This document shows, in pieces, positions 12,001 to 16,668 of a stretch of 64,000 bases of DNA. The notes under the pieces were generated by a model. That model was not told the origin of the DNA, searched no databases, and was given only the letters and a program-made list of their open reading frames with translations. Each line of letters begins with the position of its first letter. Position 1 is the first letter of the stretch. A program made the translations under genes and the position numbers. Source of the stretch: Limnomonas spitsbergensis (taxonomy: Eukaryota > Chlorophyta > Chlorophyceae > Chlamydomonadales); the NCBI GenBank assembly GCA_037349105.1, contig JAYJMM010000109.1, forward strand, positions 900,501-964,500, written 5' to 3'.

Positions 12001-13528
12001 CCTCAAGGAGGCGGGTGCCCAGGAGGGGCGCCAGTGGTTCATGGTAGCAGGCTGGGAGTGTCAGGACCTTTCGTCAGCTGGCAAGGGGCGTGGGCTCGCG
12101 GGAGAGAGAAGCAAGTCTTTCTTCCCGTTAGTCAAGCTGTTGGGTACTCTACAGTTCCTGCAGGGACCTAGGCCACCAGCGTACCTGATTGAGAATGTAG
12201 CAATGCAATTGAATCAGAAGAGTGTGAAGGCCAGTGTTGAGGCTTTTCAGGAAGTGTGCAGGATTCTGGGGACACCGGCATTGTTTGATGCAGCGCAGGT
12301 GGGGTCTTACGCCCACCGCACCCGCAACTATTGGGGGAATATTGCCCCTGCAGCAGATATTGAATTTGTGATTCGTGCGTCGACCAGACCCCACGAGGGG
12401 ATTGTAGACGACATTCTGGACAAGGGCAGCAGGGCCCAAGTAGTATCATGTCCGGACAATGGGGGGTACCGCATCAATGTGACAGGGCAGCCCAGGAAAG
12501 TGCTGCCGTGTTTGATGGCCACGCCCTCATCATATGCTTTCCGGAACGGGCAAAATGGGATGGTGTATAGGCCCATGGGGGACTTGCAGGAGCCCAATGC
12601 AAACGAGCGTGAGCGCGCCATGGGGTACGCTGTAGGGTCCACATTGCCGCGCCCAGACTTCCCAGAGGCAGCCAGGCGGGCATCCTTGGGCAGGAGCATG
12701 GATTCATGGGCACTCAGTGCATGGCTCAATGTGGCACTTGAGTGTGCTAAGATCATGCCAGCAGAATTGACACGCAGGGCAAAGCTGCCAGGCCAGGACA
12801 GGGACCCAGCTCTGGGGGCGACTTTAATGTCCAGCCACTATGCCCTTGCTACTGCAGGAAACGCGTGCTCCGGCAGCGGAGAAGCGGCCGCGTCATACAG
12901 ACAGTGCCTGGGAGAATCGGCCGCGGCAGACTGGGCCGACGCGGCACAGGAACCAGGTGGGAACGCGTCTGAGGAACAAGTTGATGTTGGAATCAAAGTA
13001 ACCAGGGAAACAGAGAGTGAGAAGGACCAGCCAGGTTGTCCTGCAGGACCGTCGGCTAGGGTTGATGTGTGGGCAGATGAGCCCGTCTTGAGGTTTCTCC
13101 GTGAAAAGACTTATGTCCAGGGAACAGAGCTAGGAGAACAGACTAGAATACAGCGCAGAGCAGCGCCATTCCAGTGGGAATCAGAGAGGGGAGGAGTCCT
13201 GATGAGACTCATGCCTGATGGTAGACGTTGTGTGGTGCCCAGGCCAGAAGACAGGCTAGCAGTGATCCAGACAGCGCATGCAGGTACGGGCCATTTTGGC
13301 AGCCACCGCACGGCTTTCATGGTCATGCAGCAGCATTGGTGGCGGGGGCTTCGAGCAGCAGTCAAGAAGGCGGTGCAGGAATGCGGGGTGTGTGACAGGG
13401 CCAGGGCATCCACGTTCAATCACATACAGCCCAACCTGCACCCGCTACCCATTGAGGGGTTGTTTTCCGGTGGGGAGTGGACCTGTGTGGTCCATTCACG
13501 GCCACGTCCAGGGGAAATCGGTTCGTGA
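2..13528 (+). CDS. Gag-Pol polyprotein with DNA methyltransferase domain, 5'-partial and frameshifted at its 3' end
   Basis: The frame has no stop from base 2 to 13,526. Residues are numbered here from the GTG at 110; the first in-frame ATG is at 245, but the start probably lies upstream of the window. Visible parts in order: Gln/Arg/Ser-rich low-complexity leader; gag-like helical region (about residues 545-790); CCHC knuckle C878-C881-H886-C891; retropepsin-like DSA at 1146-1148; two more knuckles at 1385-1399 and 1781-1794; about 1,300 residues with no domain I recognise; a hydrophobic helix at 3128-3146; RT with D3403 and FIDD at 3466-3469; RNase H with D3626, E3668, D3693, D3736; methyltransferase at about 3883-4222; integrase HHCC at 4390-4428. 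After 13,475 this frame leaves the integrase and stops; the core continues in the -1 frame. Confidence 0.92.
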   Translation, partial: PAEPVGEPWADLISEEGQPDPVQKKQGQQTTAELRTVQQLQPRKALVRRGAGSTVFGTPLSSFPPSANRPAQTSKEGSSSQMQREPERSEAGGVVCGNEESEGPIGWAGIVQWATDLWKQVCSRTFLHFHDQVTAIEEFKAHHLRGWATKAMLGIPHTGLDRAILLAALGQVSKGRAGHEAARAVKAFADEWCNEVTGDQEEPGSEPEDEEDQAWEGFETEVQRPEGRREVQWWQQQAGAAPTPTLRSAAFEVSSEPSLRGRPRGREAPRASSPAASERAELTSRSLARMAEQSTAARRASRQESYELLRIVEDKENAYQETQVDYIKEFLRNRQSGAARGARRNEPAGSARSSGPRIQEAREETQSDSYARNYTGGTQPGRQSQEPPRGQAYSREQPHQHSQEPPRGQAEGREQPSQQNQEQARGPAEHSRGGRQEWQDQELPRGQAEPGRAQSRRPGSGSRPGRSESERPPPEGSKSSAGRAGRQPSQDAHDQDEDYNRHDRYHSGRSPSRGGSGGPGSRSESVDSGPGGADRRRSGARQESSDQEMKRLDREQARVNLQLQQQMVLQLAGVAKVAKIPAIQGNVPVLDMSHPGAVAARKYCQACGYWGSHNRLAMSDDQPALAVVAGEIAGSCQSPSAMTLLIKSLVKLWDSKPASMRPLMAAIRAAPHAGNRIAREVERIGQLWIAPAEGQGCEASLLTLWIRVVQEEVGKPTSEERTAITNLGLGVKTTLDPDVKPEETVEAFAHRVLTTAELLQISRDAVDHFGRSHSVSRMFHAGLPAVARAKLSKFVMTVPGYLSMSDEDQIAVLTQQVVLWERFALEMGDLGDTGFRQITNSGSGQGEAQPNRGRKERAGQWEMRTRLEGIMHPAGAAAVPQARMDGKPRGVAWADQTGAAHSSAEGVSGAAKACYQCGSTTHLARDCRAPRARDERRPMPLVTDITPGPARQPQQQYPQQQQYPQQQQYPLPPRPQQGQAAGRPYDRNQNNRQYPRPGPGQGGQAQQAAHVSHLSNATGQAEPEGWHQTMAEMLSESVALMTQVGLVPKPAGFKQAVHNARPKSFMPEPLQEEEPVPGFVEPPSRKGAKRLVLSKLADDMSDIRLQVFKLNERLSALSFTTMPMGADNSGHRGETSNTRPEGRMVTAAPKLQYFKNDRSNLEQCVGLMVNGKVLVAQKALMDSACTCHVITVNIAEQLVAMGAELVRTDEKIRTTDNAGADLYGVLFIYVVYGYGGPNAIMEPTVVRVVKTPPDAYEHLVGNPEFLKYNGVLEAAGRLTLRPREGTQRTQGVKDLTLPLMRASPAGGYEAAAVAWAGIQCGFAEREGWPAATVETEHEPLLQHSMATRAGAAMRAEQGAGPSSEPNPMLQRRRLVPVEAAVEETATPTAEEMARARRAAEISDIERRAVRDFMPACPAYPCALCGKPDKHSEEECEKRIQVFSRTPETAPAVQAGPPAAQRRGYGTAAADRAAQATSTRSRGEQQQQQQQLQKQPQVAGPRVQQASDGKGRQAQQQQWQGKPGAARATAQSASNSEDEAQEAEEEEDCSVEKVPEPGTSPQDRHINRLAGQVNGLKKALRWRERQMWKQSAEIVDYLKGQLAGWKCITDGQQVMTAVQREYILRADELTGLQEALGLQHLGGPPNHGQPLPFETDPELAECVRAMLATPSPLPDVDSEHSGMKEPKKEQQQRSSADSDESGSGDRRLRRRSRSAQRAISEERQGAVPTPAARTQRQGAGRRSNSEERSRDRRQRSPCRDQPRGRSRERHHAEFARPYRQGQEHQRGPGPGPTNRTLAEGSGAAEPRRHLGPRHGGLCFKCNQPGHFANECTNPEQAGLTGDRPGAPAGPARGYGTWGSGRGQGVPIGSRRRNFETAMGTPSAVDFQQTAAGPSAWPEPPARQEPPEGEQPRWEGTGGHTCFMTGHMEISQDRDAYQAEVSQAGPVQVAPQRVPEGQVASQVNHWAMAVEALAMNHYGTMPAGSARSVAHALEFLKDLQRRGCPAPCVGWPNLMQRFLDREWDKYDEQWDEFERREREAVPQHDVDGWDTDSGSNLSAGRYEPQEPSPLHEREFGVLCPGTPEGNQDTGRGVAGAAAETEEPHRAGSRLPAARGTAAGSQLDARAGPVRTHKGTSSRCNAWGGIDEDGETQHSSERGGRSGARGEDRQLDQSFSRDRSYSRERVYIQPFPQSLPAGEPFVQYFRLGEEMPEASTSGAMLTMPGECRDGPCRLQNHRLLGGGEQTCVDRAAAMQAVARMIFPWDAVTAVMLGAALKGYIQPSTNMADYMQRGWSRHPIYAYCVSEMVSLAIAAGITAVDAACWAHPDMPDIAPAEGMWQGAQPGFMRMPWAMDCVRELMGHPALRDRAFYVPVQAMGEFERFVETTEQAPVRAGLCHPGRPGRCEATIEASIVIPRTVAGQAVPWGPAPGDARAAIPVQQLVTYYYEEMADEELPVSSAWIHMHATHDDMPVYLSARHQQDVAVTKCASVDEAEFHAYTYARGADPTVWTLMLMALQRVLLPGQRSAAMRHVWGVEDQWAPTEVTACPTWPYGPQQSPASGAMWEGEEELASSPFAVERLAAYVHQWVRQERRAWHDNRASSVLPYWQADVITTQLWRQAHPAGVRTLHPLFRGAGEVGIEEELEDLRNQPSRGHGPVGRRGAYAEEPVAATDDPVQDGEPEWTQAAFVTFGAAAASWELLEYVDDLGAAAMEAEPRGRAEPQAPLDIVSTQPTEDSDGRAPECSDGVSEGPPPLVEITDSDEEWHEGGARPPDQDSVTRAEARDAEGNYVPADSGPGPGSPRYGMVGELPQLRRAWVRGIFQEQAAMKERRSRRAAIELGNGITLEEEANQVTAGISLQQAADQRARRPEGAAADKKSNGRPGYPQISQPAQTAAQGPWGDPAAYSTGRWVAVLRNFVDQLDVLRRQEMGQQEAGQEASLLFRLKMLPQPDPDPRMGGYSRAVRELQEELTERVSALYTGRADGADTQQPSDSRSRQAQTGRGEDLASRVAGAQETIRRSCGQDEPAGAGSSKAVQRANHRQERTAQCSTGQIPGAGPERASAIWADTAELQGKNSKKARRRAGKAQRAAANRNRGSRPGMDCPALPLRISQVDLEITWARGQQPPAQSAEPCVQPAEQLPQQPMRKMTACRGLLTCTAIKGILTGTLQLILVWLLLSVCVRGARATEQGVRGGGFTAGQGAFVSGKEAAAKLSSGWLRPQAVSPMGAASRRGACSQQERWHSGSTTGGEELPAEDDPQAAVVIDMFQPGGVVEPPAEYVKTKEGWLLGKHPDFTTEQQESLEQSLRDRQGAFAYSMEDLPGYCGTQGEFTLALEDEVSSCFQKSRDMPPPEAAIFKEKCQPMIEAGIIVKVPQGGPIKFAANSVVAAKKSAETGEWTDHRIAHDMRRLNLRTAKQEFAIPRMETIFQNLGTAKIFSKVDLRSGFMQIPIKVEDQPKTAFWMGPELWMYTKLNFGLRNGPPFFQRMMEEEIARAGLSAFCVAFIDDLLVYSDTPAEHIRHVELMLDMLHNVGLRAHPDKSLFGCATVEYLGHNVSAQGLTPHAAKIAAVMALPEPASVKNIQEVMGFLNFYRCYVPDFSKKAACINALLVQGVPFVWGPEQSQAFQLIKTEMCEGGRVLRRPDYSGTGPDGKGPPRPFLLYTDFSKQGIGAVLGQCDDSGREYMVACTSRSLNKSERNYSSFQGEMLAAVYAARTYRHMLFGCKVHLITDHEPLTYLMDNQTLVGQHARWALMLQELDITIVHRSGACHQNADIPSRPPLPSSADRTGARLDTVAPEPAAREEASGKQVALLTGLGRVNQWHADQIVRMAQEGRRRVQMLRAAEAACVTAPVGQEISSAATDDDEQAQPVSTAEQAFSNRERSRTLISDVLADLPRVSPPHSPAGLDTACLSSEAVRAMETQGVVLFEPFGGMCSGLEMVLRAGIPVVQYLYADISEEVREIAGGRLLQLHKRFPQLLPVRAFDKAFRALPQDVYAITAEHLKEAGAQEGRQWFMVAGWECQDLSSAGKGRGLAGERSKSFFPLVKLLGTLQFLQGPRPPAYLIENVAMQLNQKSVKASVEAFQEVCRILGTPALFDAAQVGSYAHRTRNYWGNIAPAADIEFVIRASTRPHEGIVDDILDKGSRAQVVSCPDNGGYRINVTGQPRKVLPCLMATPSSYAFRNGQNGMVYRPMGDLQEPNANERERAMGYAVGSTLPRPDFPEAARRASLGRSMDSWALSAWLNVALECAKIMPAELTRRAKLPGQDRDPALGATLMSSHYALATAGNACSGSGEAAASYRQCLGESAAADWADAAQEPGGNASEEQVDVGIKVTRETESEKDQPGCPAGPSARVDVWADEPVLRFLREKTYVQGTELGEQTRIQRRAAPFQWESERGGVLMRLMPDGRRCVVPRPEDRLAVIQTAHAGTGHFGSHRTAFMVMQQHWWRGLRAAVKKAVQECGVCDRARASTFNHIQPNLHPLPIEGLFSGGEWTCVVHSRPRPGEIGS
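1741..2782 (+). other. Gag capsid-like region and first CCHC zinc knuckle
   Basis: The stretch after the low-complexity leader is mostly ordinary helical-looking sequence, as expected for a retrotransposon capsid, and ends in a nucleocapsid-type knuckle CYQCGSTTHLARDC with spacing C-X2-C-X4-H-X4-C (nt 2,741-2,782). The knuckle is certain from the sequence. The capsid call rests on position only, since gag sequences diverge too fast to recognise by eye. Confidence 0.7.
3482..3721 (+). other. Retropepsin-like aspartic protease domain
   Basis: ALMDSACTCHVI (Asp codon at 3,545) matches the hydrophobic-D-[ST]-[GA] active-site loop of retroviral-type aspartic proteases. It is preceded by a short beta-hairpin-like stretch and followed by a region resembling the flap and second half-barrel. 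DSA instead of DSG/DTG is a common retrotransposon variant. The domain lies between the first and second CCHC knuckles, whereas Ty3 elements normally place all knuckles before the protease. Confidence 0.7.
4262..5491 (+). other. Second and third zinc knuckles with basic low-complexity linker
   Basis: A variant knuckle C1385-X2-C-X5-H-X4-C1399 (nt 4,262-4,306) and a canonical one, CFKCNQPGHFANEC (C1781 to C1794, nt 5,450-5,491), flank a Gln-rich tract, an acidic patch and an Arg/Ser-rich segment. Knuckles after the protease are out of the usual order, suggesting duplication or rearrangement of a gag-like module. Nucleic-acid binding is the expected role. Confidence 0.75.
5492..9490 (+). other. 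Polyprotein region of unknown function (about 1,330 residues)
   Basis: I recognise no domain here. Two parts look folded rather than low-complexity: about residues 1925-2000 (nt 5,885-6,110), and about 2207-2560 (nt 6,730-7,460 and onward), rich in Trp, His, Met and Cys. The remainder is Arg/Gln/Glu/Ala-rich and probably disordered. Ty3-type elements usually have only a short spacer between protease and RT, so this block is an expansion specific to this lineage. An envelope-like protein is not supported: there is no signal peptide or cysteine-rich ectodomain. Confidence 0.6.
9491..9547 (+). other. Hydrophobic helix just upstream of RT
   Basis: Residues 3128-3146 (around TLQLILVWLLLSVCV) are uninterrupted hydrophobic sequence followed by RGAR, long enough to span a membrane. 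Such a segment is not a usual part of a gypsy pol polyprotein just before the reverse transcriptase. It may equally be a buried core helix. Confidence 0.5.
9998..10900 (+). other. Reverse transcriptase domain
   Basis: All hallmark motifs are visible: the first catalytic Asp in FSKVDLRSGF (D3403), the LNFGLRNGPPFFQRMM block, the catalytic FIDDLLVYSD (D3468, D3469), and the thumb region VMGFLNFYRCYVPDFS typical of Ty3/gypsy RT. The gypsy pattern F-x-D-D is preferred over the Ty1/copia pattern YVDDM. No interrupting stop or frameshift is seen, so the domain is probably intact. Confidence 0.97.
10967..11332 (+). other. RNase H domain
   Basis: It follows the RT thumb directly. LLYTDFSKQGIGAVLGQ supplies the first Asp (D3626), FQGEMLAAVYA the Glu (E3668), LITDHEPLTYLM the second Asp (D3693), and NADIPSR the last Asp (D3736), in the order and spacing of Ty3/gypsy RNase H. 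It removes the RNA strand of the RNA-DNA hybrid during reverse transcription. Confidence 0.95.
11756..12775 (+). other. DNMT3-like cytosine-C5 DNA methyltransferase domain inside the retrotransposon
   Basis: Canonical C5-MTase motifs occur in order. Motif I is VLFEPFGGMCSGLE (S-adenosylmethionine-binding loop, residues 3889-3902). Motif IV is GWECQDLSSAGKG with candidate catalytic C3984; canonical enzymes have PCQ, here ECQ. Motif VI is LIENVAM (E4028, N4029, V4030). Motif VIII is QVGSYAHRTRNYWGN (4063-4077). A motif IX-like ERERAMGYAVGST and a motif X-like GRSMDSWALSAWL near the end complete it. The HRTRNYWGN form and the motif X-like end resemble DNMT3/DRM-type enzymes more than DNMT1. The frame is open throughout, so the domain could be active. 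It sits between RNase H and integrase in the same frame and may methylate the element or its target DNA (inference). Confidence 0.93.
13277..13393 (+). other. Integrase N-terminal HHCC zinc-binding domain
   Basis: H4390-X4-H4395-X29-C4425-X2-C4428, with HAGTGHFGSHRT and QECGVCDRARA, is the standard gypsy/retroviral integrase zinc module. It is encoded at the end of the long frame, about 80 nt before the frameshift that separates it from the catalytic core. Confidence 0.95.
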
Positions 13529-14868
13529 TGGTGTGTGTGGAGCATTACTCCAAATGGGTGGAGTTAATCCCCATTCCAAGCAAGGCGTCTGATGTGACGG
13601 CCTTGGCATTCTTTCAAAATGTTGTTGCACGATTCGGGGGATGCGCAGAGGTGGTGACAGACCAGGGAACAGAGTTCCAGGGTGAATTTCAGGACATGTT
13701 GTTGGACTGCTTCATTGACCATCGCACCACTTCTGCCAACCACCCCCAGGCAGACGGGCTTTCGGAGAGGGCTGTCCAGACCCTCAAGGCAGGCCTGCGC
13801 AAGTGCTGCGAGGAAGGCAGCAGCGACGAGTCCTGGGACAAGATGGTGCCCTGGGTAGCCCTCGGCTTCCGATGCTCGCCGCAGCAGGCCACGCGCATGG
13901 CGCCATACGAGGTGCTGTTTGGACAGAGACCCACCTTCCCCTCCAAAGTGGGAGCGGACCTCTGGAGCACAGCCAAGGTTGCAACAGCAGAGGAGGCAGC
14001 AGACCTACTTTTGGCCAGAGTGGCCAGGATCAAAGAGGCACTGCCAGTCGCGGGTGAGCATCTAAAAATTGCGCAGCACCGCGACAAGCTGCGATATGCA
14101 CGCATTCGTGGGGGAGGGTACGTTCCCCAGGTCAGGCGTTTTGCAGAGGGAGATTACGTGTATGTGAAGTATTCATCAGAGCGACGCAGCCTCGATCCCA
14201 AGGCCAGGCCTGAGATCCTCAGGGTAAAAGCACTGGGGGCGACGGGAACTTTGGTGTTGGAAGGGGCAGATGGCCTCACAGTTACAGAGAATGCAGTCAA
14301 TTGTTCTCCATGCCACTTGCCCAACCTCAGGGGAGTGGTTGATTTCAGTGGAACCAGACCCAATAACAGCCTGTCATGCGAGGTGTGCCAGCTGCCCGAT
14401 CGCGGAGAGGTGATGCTTTTGTGTGATGCCTGCAATACAGGTTGGCACATGGACTGCTTGGTACCAGTACTCGAGGAGGTGCCTGAGGGCGAGTGGTTGT
14501 GCCCACACTGCACGCCGGAAGACAAGGGAGCTGGGCCCGCTGCAGTAGCAGGGCCCCCCACAGAGGAGCGCAGTTTACAGGTCCAGGGGCGACCGAGTCC
14601 AGCAGCCAGAGCAGCTGCCAGGACAGCCCAGGAGGCCGACGTCATGGACAGGCCTGAGGTGGAAGTCATGGCCACCAACCCAGCAACAAGGCAAATGGAG
14701 CGGGGCATCGCAAGACCAATGGCGAACGGGTTGTATGACATGTCGTACACCACTGGCCGGGGAGAGGCCAATGTCACCCCGAGAGCAGTTACAAGAAGGG
14801 CCAAGGTGGCCAAAGAAGCAGCAAGGGAGGAAGAGGAGTCAGCCCTTGAGGATTTTACCGGGACCTGA
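13477..14868 (+). CDS. Integrase catalytic core plus C-terminal PHD finger, continuing the polyprotein after a frameshift
   Basis: This 463-residue frame begins at a GTG where the core starts (VDLCGPF), so it is a continuation and not an independent gene. DDE residues: D2 in DLCGPF, D62 in VVTDQGTEF, and E97 in ADGLSERAVQ, giving D-X34-E as in retroviral integrases. A GPY-like C-terminal domain follows (about 225-285), then a PHD finger (301-345) and an acidic/basic tail. The long upstream frame must shift by -1 near 13,471; one missing base would explain it. No slippery heptamer is visible, so programmed frameshifting is unlikely. As written, this copy would make no full integrase. Confidence 0.88.
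   Translation: MDLCGPFTATSRGNRFVMVCVEHYSKWVELIPIPSKASDVTALAFFQNVVARFGGCAEVVTDQGTEFQGEFQDMLLDCFIDHRTTSANHPQADGLSERAVQTLKAGLRKCCEEGSSDESWDKMVPWVALGFRCSPQQATRMAPYEVLFGQRPTFPSKVGADLWSTAKVATAEEAADLLLARVARIKEALPVAGEHLKIAQHRDKLRYARIRGGGYVPQVRRFAEGDYVYVKYSSERRSLDPKARPEILRVKALGATGTLVLEGADGLTVTENAVNCSPCHLPNLRGVVDFSGTRPNNSLSCEVCQLPDRGEVMLLCDACNTGWHMDCLVPVLEEVPEGEWLCPHCTPEDKGAGPAAVAGPPTEERSLQVQGRPSPAARAAARTAQEADVMDRPEVEVMATNPATRQMERGIARPMANGLYDMSYTTGRGEANVTPRAVTRRAKVAKEAAREEEESALEDFTGT
14377..14511 (+). other. PHD finger at the integrase C-terminus
   Basis: Cys/His pattern C301-X2-C304-X11-C316-X2-C319-X4-H324-X2-C327-X14-C342-X2-C345 is an exact C4HC3 PHD finger, with the usual aromatic GW before the His and a Trp two residues before the penultimate Cys (GEWLCPHC). 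PHD fingers commonly read the histone H3 N-terminal tail. In many gypsy elements a chromodomain occupies this position and directs integration, so a targeting role is a reasonable inference. Confidence 0.95.
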
Positions 14869-15570
14869 AGCCCGGAGCGGCAGGGCCGCTGAGCACGTGA
14901 CGTCACCCACGCCGTAGCTGGCAAGGAGCGGGCAGGCACCTACAGAGCAGAAATGCAGACGCAGTGCGGCTTGTCCTAGTACCCAGTAGGCAGCGGGCCG
15001 GCAGCCAGCGGACCAAAGACGGAAGATGCAGGAGTAGAGTTACGGCAGCTTAATGAAAATTTGTTTCTCAGATACCGTGGCAACAAGGCTACAGTAGTAC
15101 ATATGTTATGACGAGGATGAGCGAGGAGAACTAGTCAACTCGGGCAATGATAACACAGTAGGGGGCGGATCACGCTGCTACGGCGCACATTTTCTGTGGC
15201 CTTTAAAGACCAGGCGGCTATGGCGCAGTGGGGCGAGAGCAGCGGTTGTTCTTAGCTTGACCTGATAACTTTGAAATTCCTCTGTTTGCTAGCCGGTAGT
15301 GGGCTGAACAGCTTGAATTTTTAGGGTTCTGCGCATTGCGCTTCAGCTGAAACTCGGTTGGTTTGTTTATTTCTGATTTGAAGAAGGCCTGAACCAGGCA
15401 GATTTTAGAAGGCCTGAACCAGGCAGATTTGTAGAGGGCCTGAACCAGGCATATTTGCAGATGATGATTTGAGCTTCTAAGTACATATTTTTCCAGAAGT
15501 TTCTTTCAGTACCACCCCTTTTCCGGCTCCCCGCGCATGCCTGGAGGGCTTAACGCTGGGGAGCGGGGGG
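14869..15570 (+). other. 3' noncoding part of the retrotransposon
   Basis: The integrase frame ends at 14,868 (TGA). What follows has no long frame and becomes AT-richer. No unambiguous polypurine tract or TG...CA LTR border can be fixed without the 5' LTR. Purine-rich candidates lie near 15,157-15,172 and 15,556-15,590. Confidence 0.6.
15382..15456 (+). repeat. Three tandem copies of a ~25-bp unit (GGCCTGAACCAGGCA)
   Basis: The segment GGCCTGAACCAGGCAGATTT occurs twice and a third time as GGCCTGAACCAGGCATATTT. Each copy contains the inverted pair GCCTG/CAGGC and can form a small hairpin. It lies in the 3' noncoding region of the retroelement. Confidence 0.9.
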
Positions 15571-15803
15571 CGAGTAAAGTAGTAGGGGCGGTACCCACGA
15601 GACGGAGACTTCCAGGCAGAGATATCCAGTTAGGGACTTCCAGATACAGTTATCTTGTTGACACACTCTTGTCTGAAGTACAAGGAGCATGAGCGTACGG
15701 TGATGTACCGTGTTTGTGAGTAGAGGACACCCCTCTAATGTGTCCTGTCCGGAGTTTACGGTATTTACCATAGTATTGCAGTTACTGCTTTATGGTGCGA
15801 CAG
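15571..15803 (+). repeat. Direct repeat copy 1 (233 bp) at the retroelement 3' end
   Basis: It starts CGAGTAAAGTAGTAGGGG and ends TTTATGGTGCGACAG. It matches 16,432-16,668 except for one 4-base insertion and one substitution that I can see. It is followed by a CTGTCAC...GTGACAG inverted repeat (about 15,803-15,833). It may be part of the LTR, or half of a short internal duplication. Confidence 0.95.
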
Positions 15804-16431
15804 CTGTCACAGTATATTACAGTATACGTGACAGAACCGTTTAGACCGCAGTTAGCGTCATCGGTGACTCCGCAGCTTCTCTGCGGAGTCTCCGGATTTG
15901 AGCTGAGACCTAGAAACCCGCTTACGCAGTTAAGTTTGACAGGTTCTACCGTACTCTGTATTGGGCCTGCCGGGTCCCTGTATCCAGGCAATTGCCTTGG
16001 CTAGTTACTTCGTCCCTTTCTAAAGGACAGACCTCTATTTGTAACAAGCACCGGCCGCCTTCGAGACCTACAGCTTACACATAAGTCAGTACCTTAATTC
16101 GAGTCAAGCCTAGCTCAGCCTCCGCTGAACTAGCTGGAGACAAGTACCCCAGTAAGAGAAACGAGACCCTGCAGAAGAAGAAGTACGCAGTCTACGTCCC
16201 GTCCATCTCTCCGCGTGATACGCGGTAAGTGCCCTTAACATAGCCCAGCTGGATCGCGACCAGACGGCCAGAAGGCCTATGCCCCTAAGTCAATTGTTAT
16301 ATACACAAATAACCAGCCAGCTGCTTAACTCGAAGAGCACTCGCAGCCAGTGAATAGTCACTGAGCCTGCCCGTAGGCGTCCATCACTGCCGTGAGGAAA
16401 GAAGTCCGCCACGGACCCGAAGCGCACATCG
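15804..16431 (+). other. 628-bp spacer between the two near-identical direct repeats
   Basis: No coding frame of note. It opens with an inverted repeat (CTGTCAC / GTGACAG) and has a short GAAGAAGAAG purine run near 16,174. It could be LTR sequence, or the interior of a small non-autonomous element bounded by the direct repeats. The ends are not TG...CA, which argues against a standard TRIM. Confidence 0.5.
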
Positions 16432-16668
16432 CGAGTAAAGTAGTAGGGGCGCGCGGTACCCACGAGACGGAGACTTCCAGGCAGAGATATCCAGTTAGGG
16501 ACTTCCAGATACATTTATCTTGTTGACACACTCTTGTCTGAAGTACAAGGAGCATGAGCGTACGGTGATGTACCGTGTTTGTGAGTAGAGGACACCCCTC
16601 TAATGTGTCCTGTCCGGAGTTTACGGTATTTACCATAGTATTGCAGTTACTGCTTTATGGTGCGACAG
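16432..16668 (+). repeat. Direct repeat copy 2 (237 bp)
   Basis: Second copy of the 15,571-15,803 segment, with an extra CGCG after GTAGGGG and T in place of G in the GATACAGTTATC motif. The high identity points to a recent duplication or to repeats homogenised during reverse transcription. Confidence 0.95.

Larger units (their letters stand above)
1..16668 (+). mobile_element. Giant Ty3/gypsy-like LTR retrotransposon, 5' end outside window
   Basis: The order protease, reverse transcriptase, RNase H, integrase is that of Ty3/gypsy elements. The coding frame is open from base 2, so the left LTR and primer-binding site are not in view. The visible coding part alone is about 14.9 kb, well above the usual 5-10 kb for a whole element. 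Two additions are unusual: a cytosine-C5 DNA methyltransferase between RNase H and integrase, and a PHD finger after the integrase core. The right boundary is inferred from the end of the second 237-bp direct repeat; no LTR pair can be defined without the 5' end. A single frameshift in the integrase suggests a recently active copy that is now defective, or a base-calling error. Confidence 0.9.

Noticed and set aside
13455..13490. Programmed -1 ribosomal frameshift in the integrase
   Set aside because: No X-XXY-YYZ heptamer in the right frame near 13,471, and frameshifts inside integrase are not a known gypsy strategy. A single-base loss is simpler.
15571..16668. Small TRIM element bounded by the 233/237-bp repeats
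   Set aside because: The repeat ends are not TG...CA and no primer-binding site or polypurine tract abuts them, so it is kept only as a direct-repeat pair.
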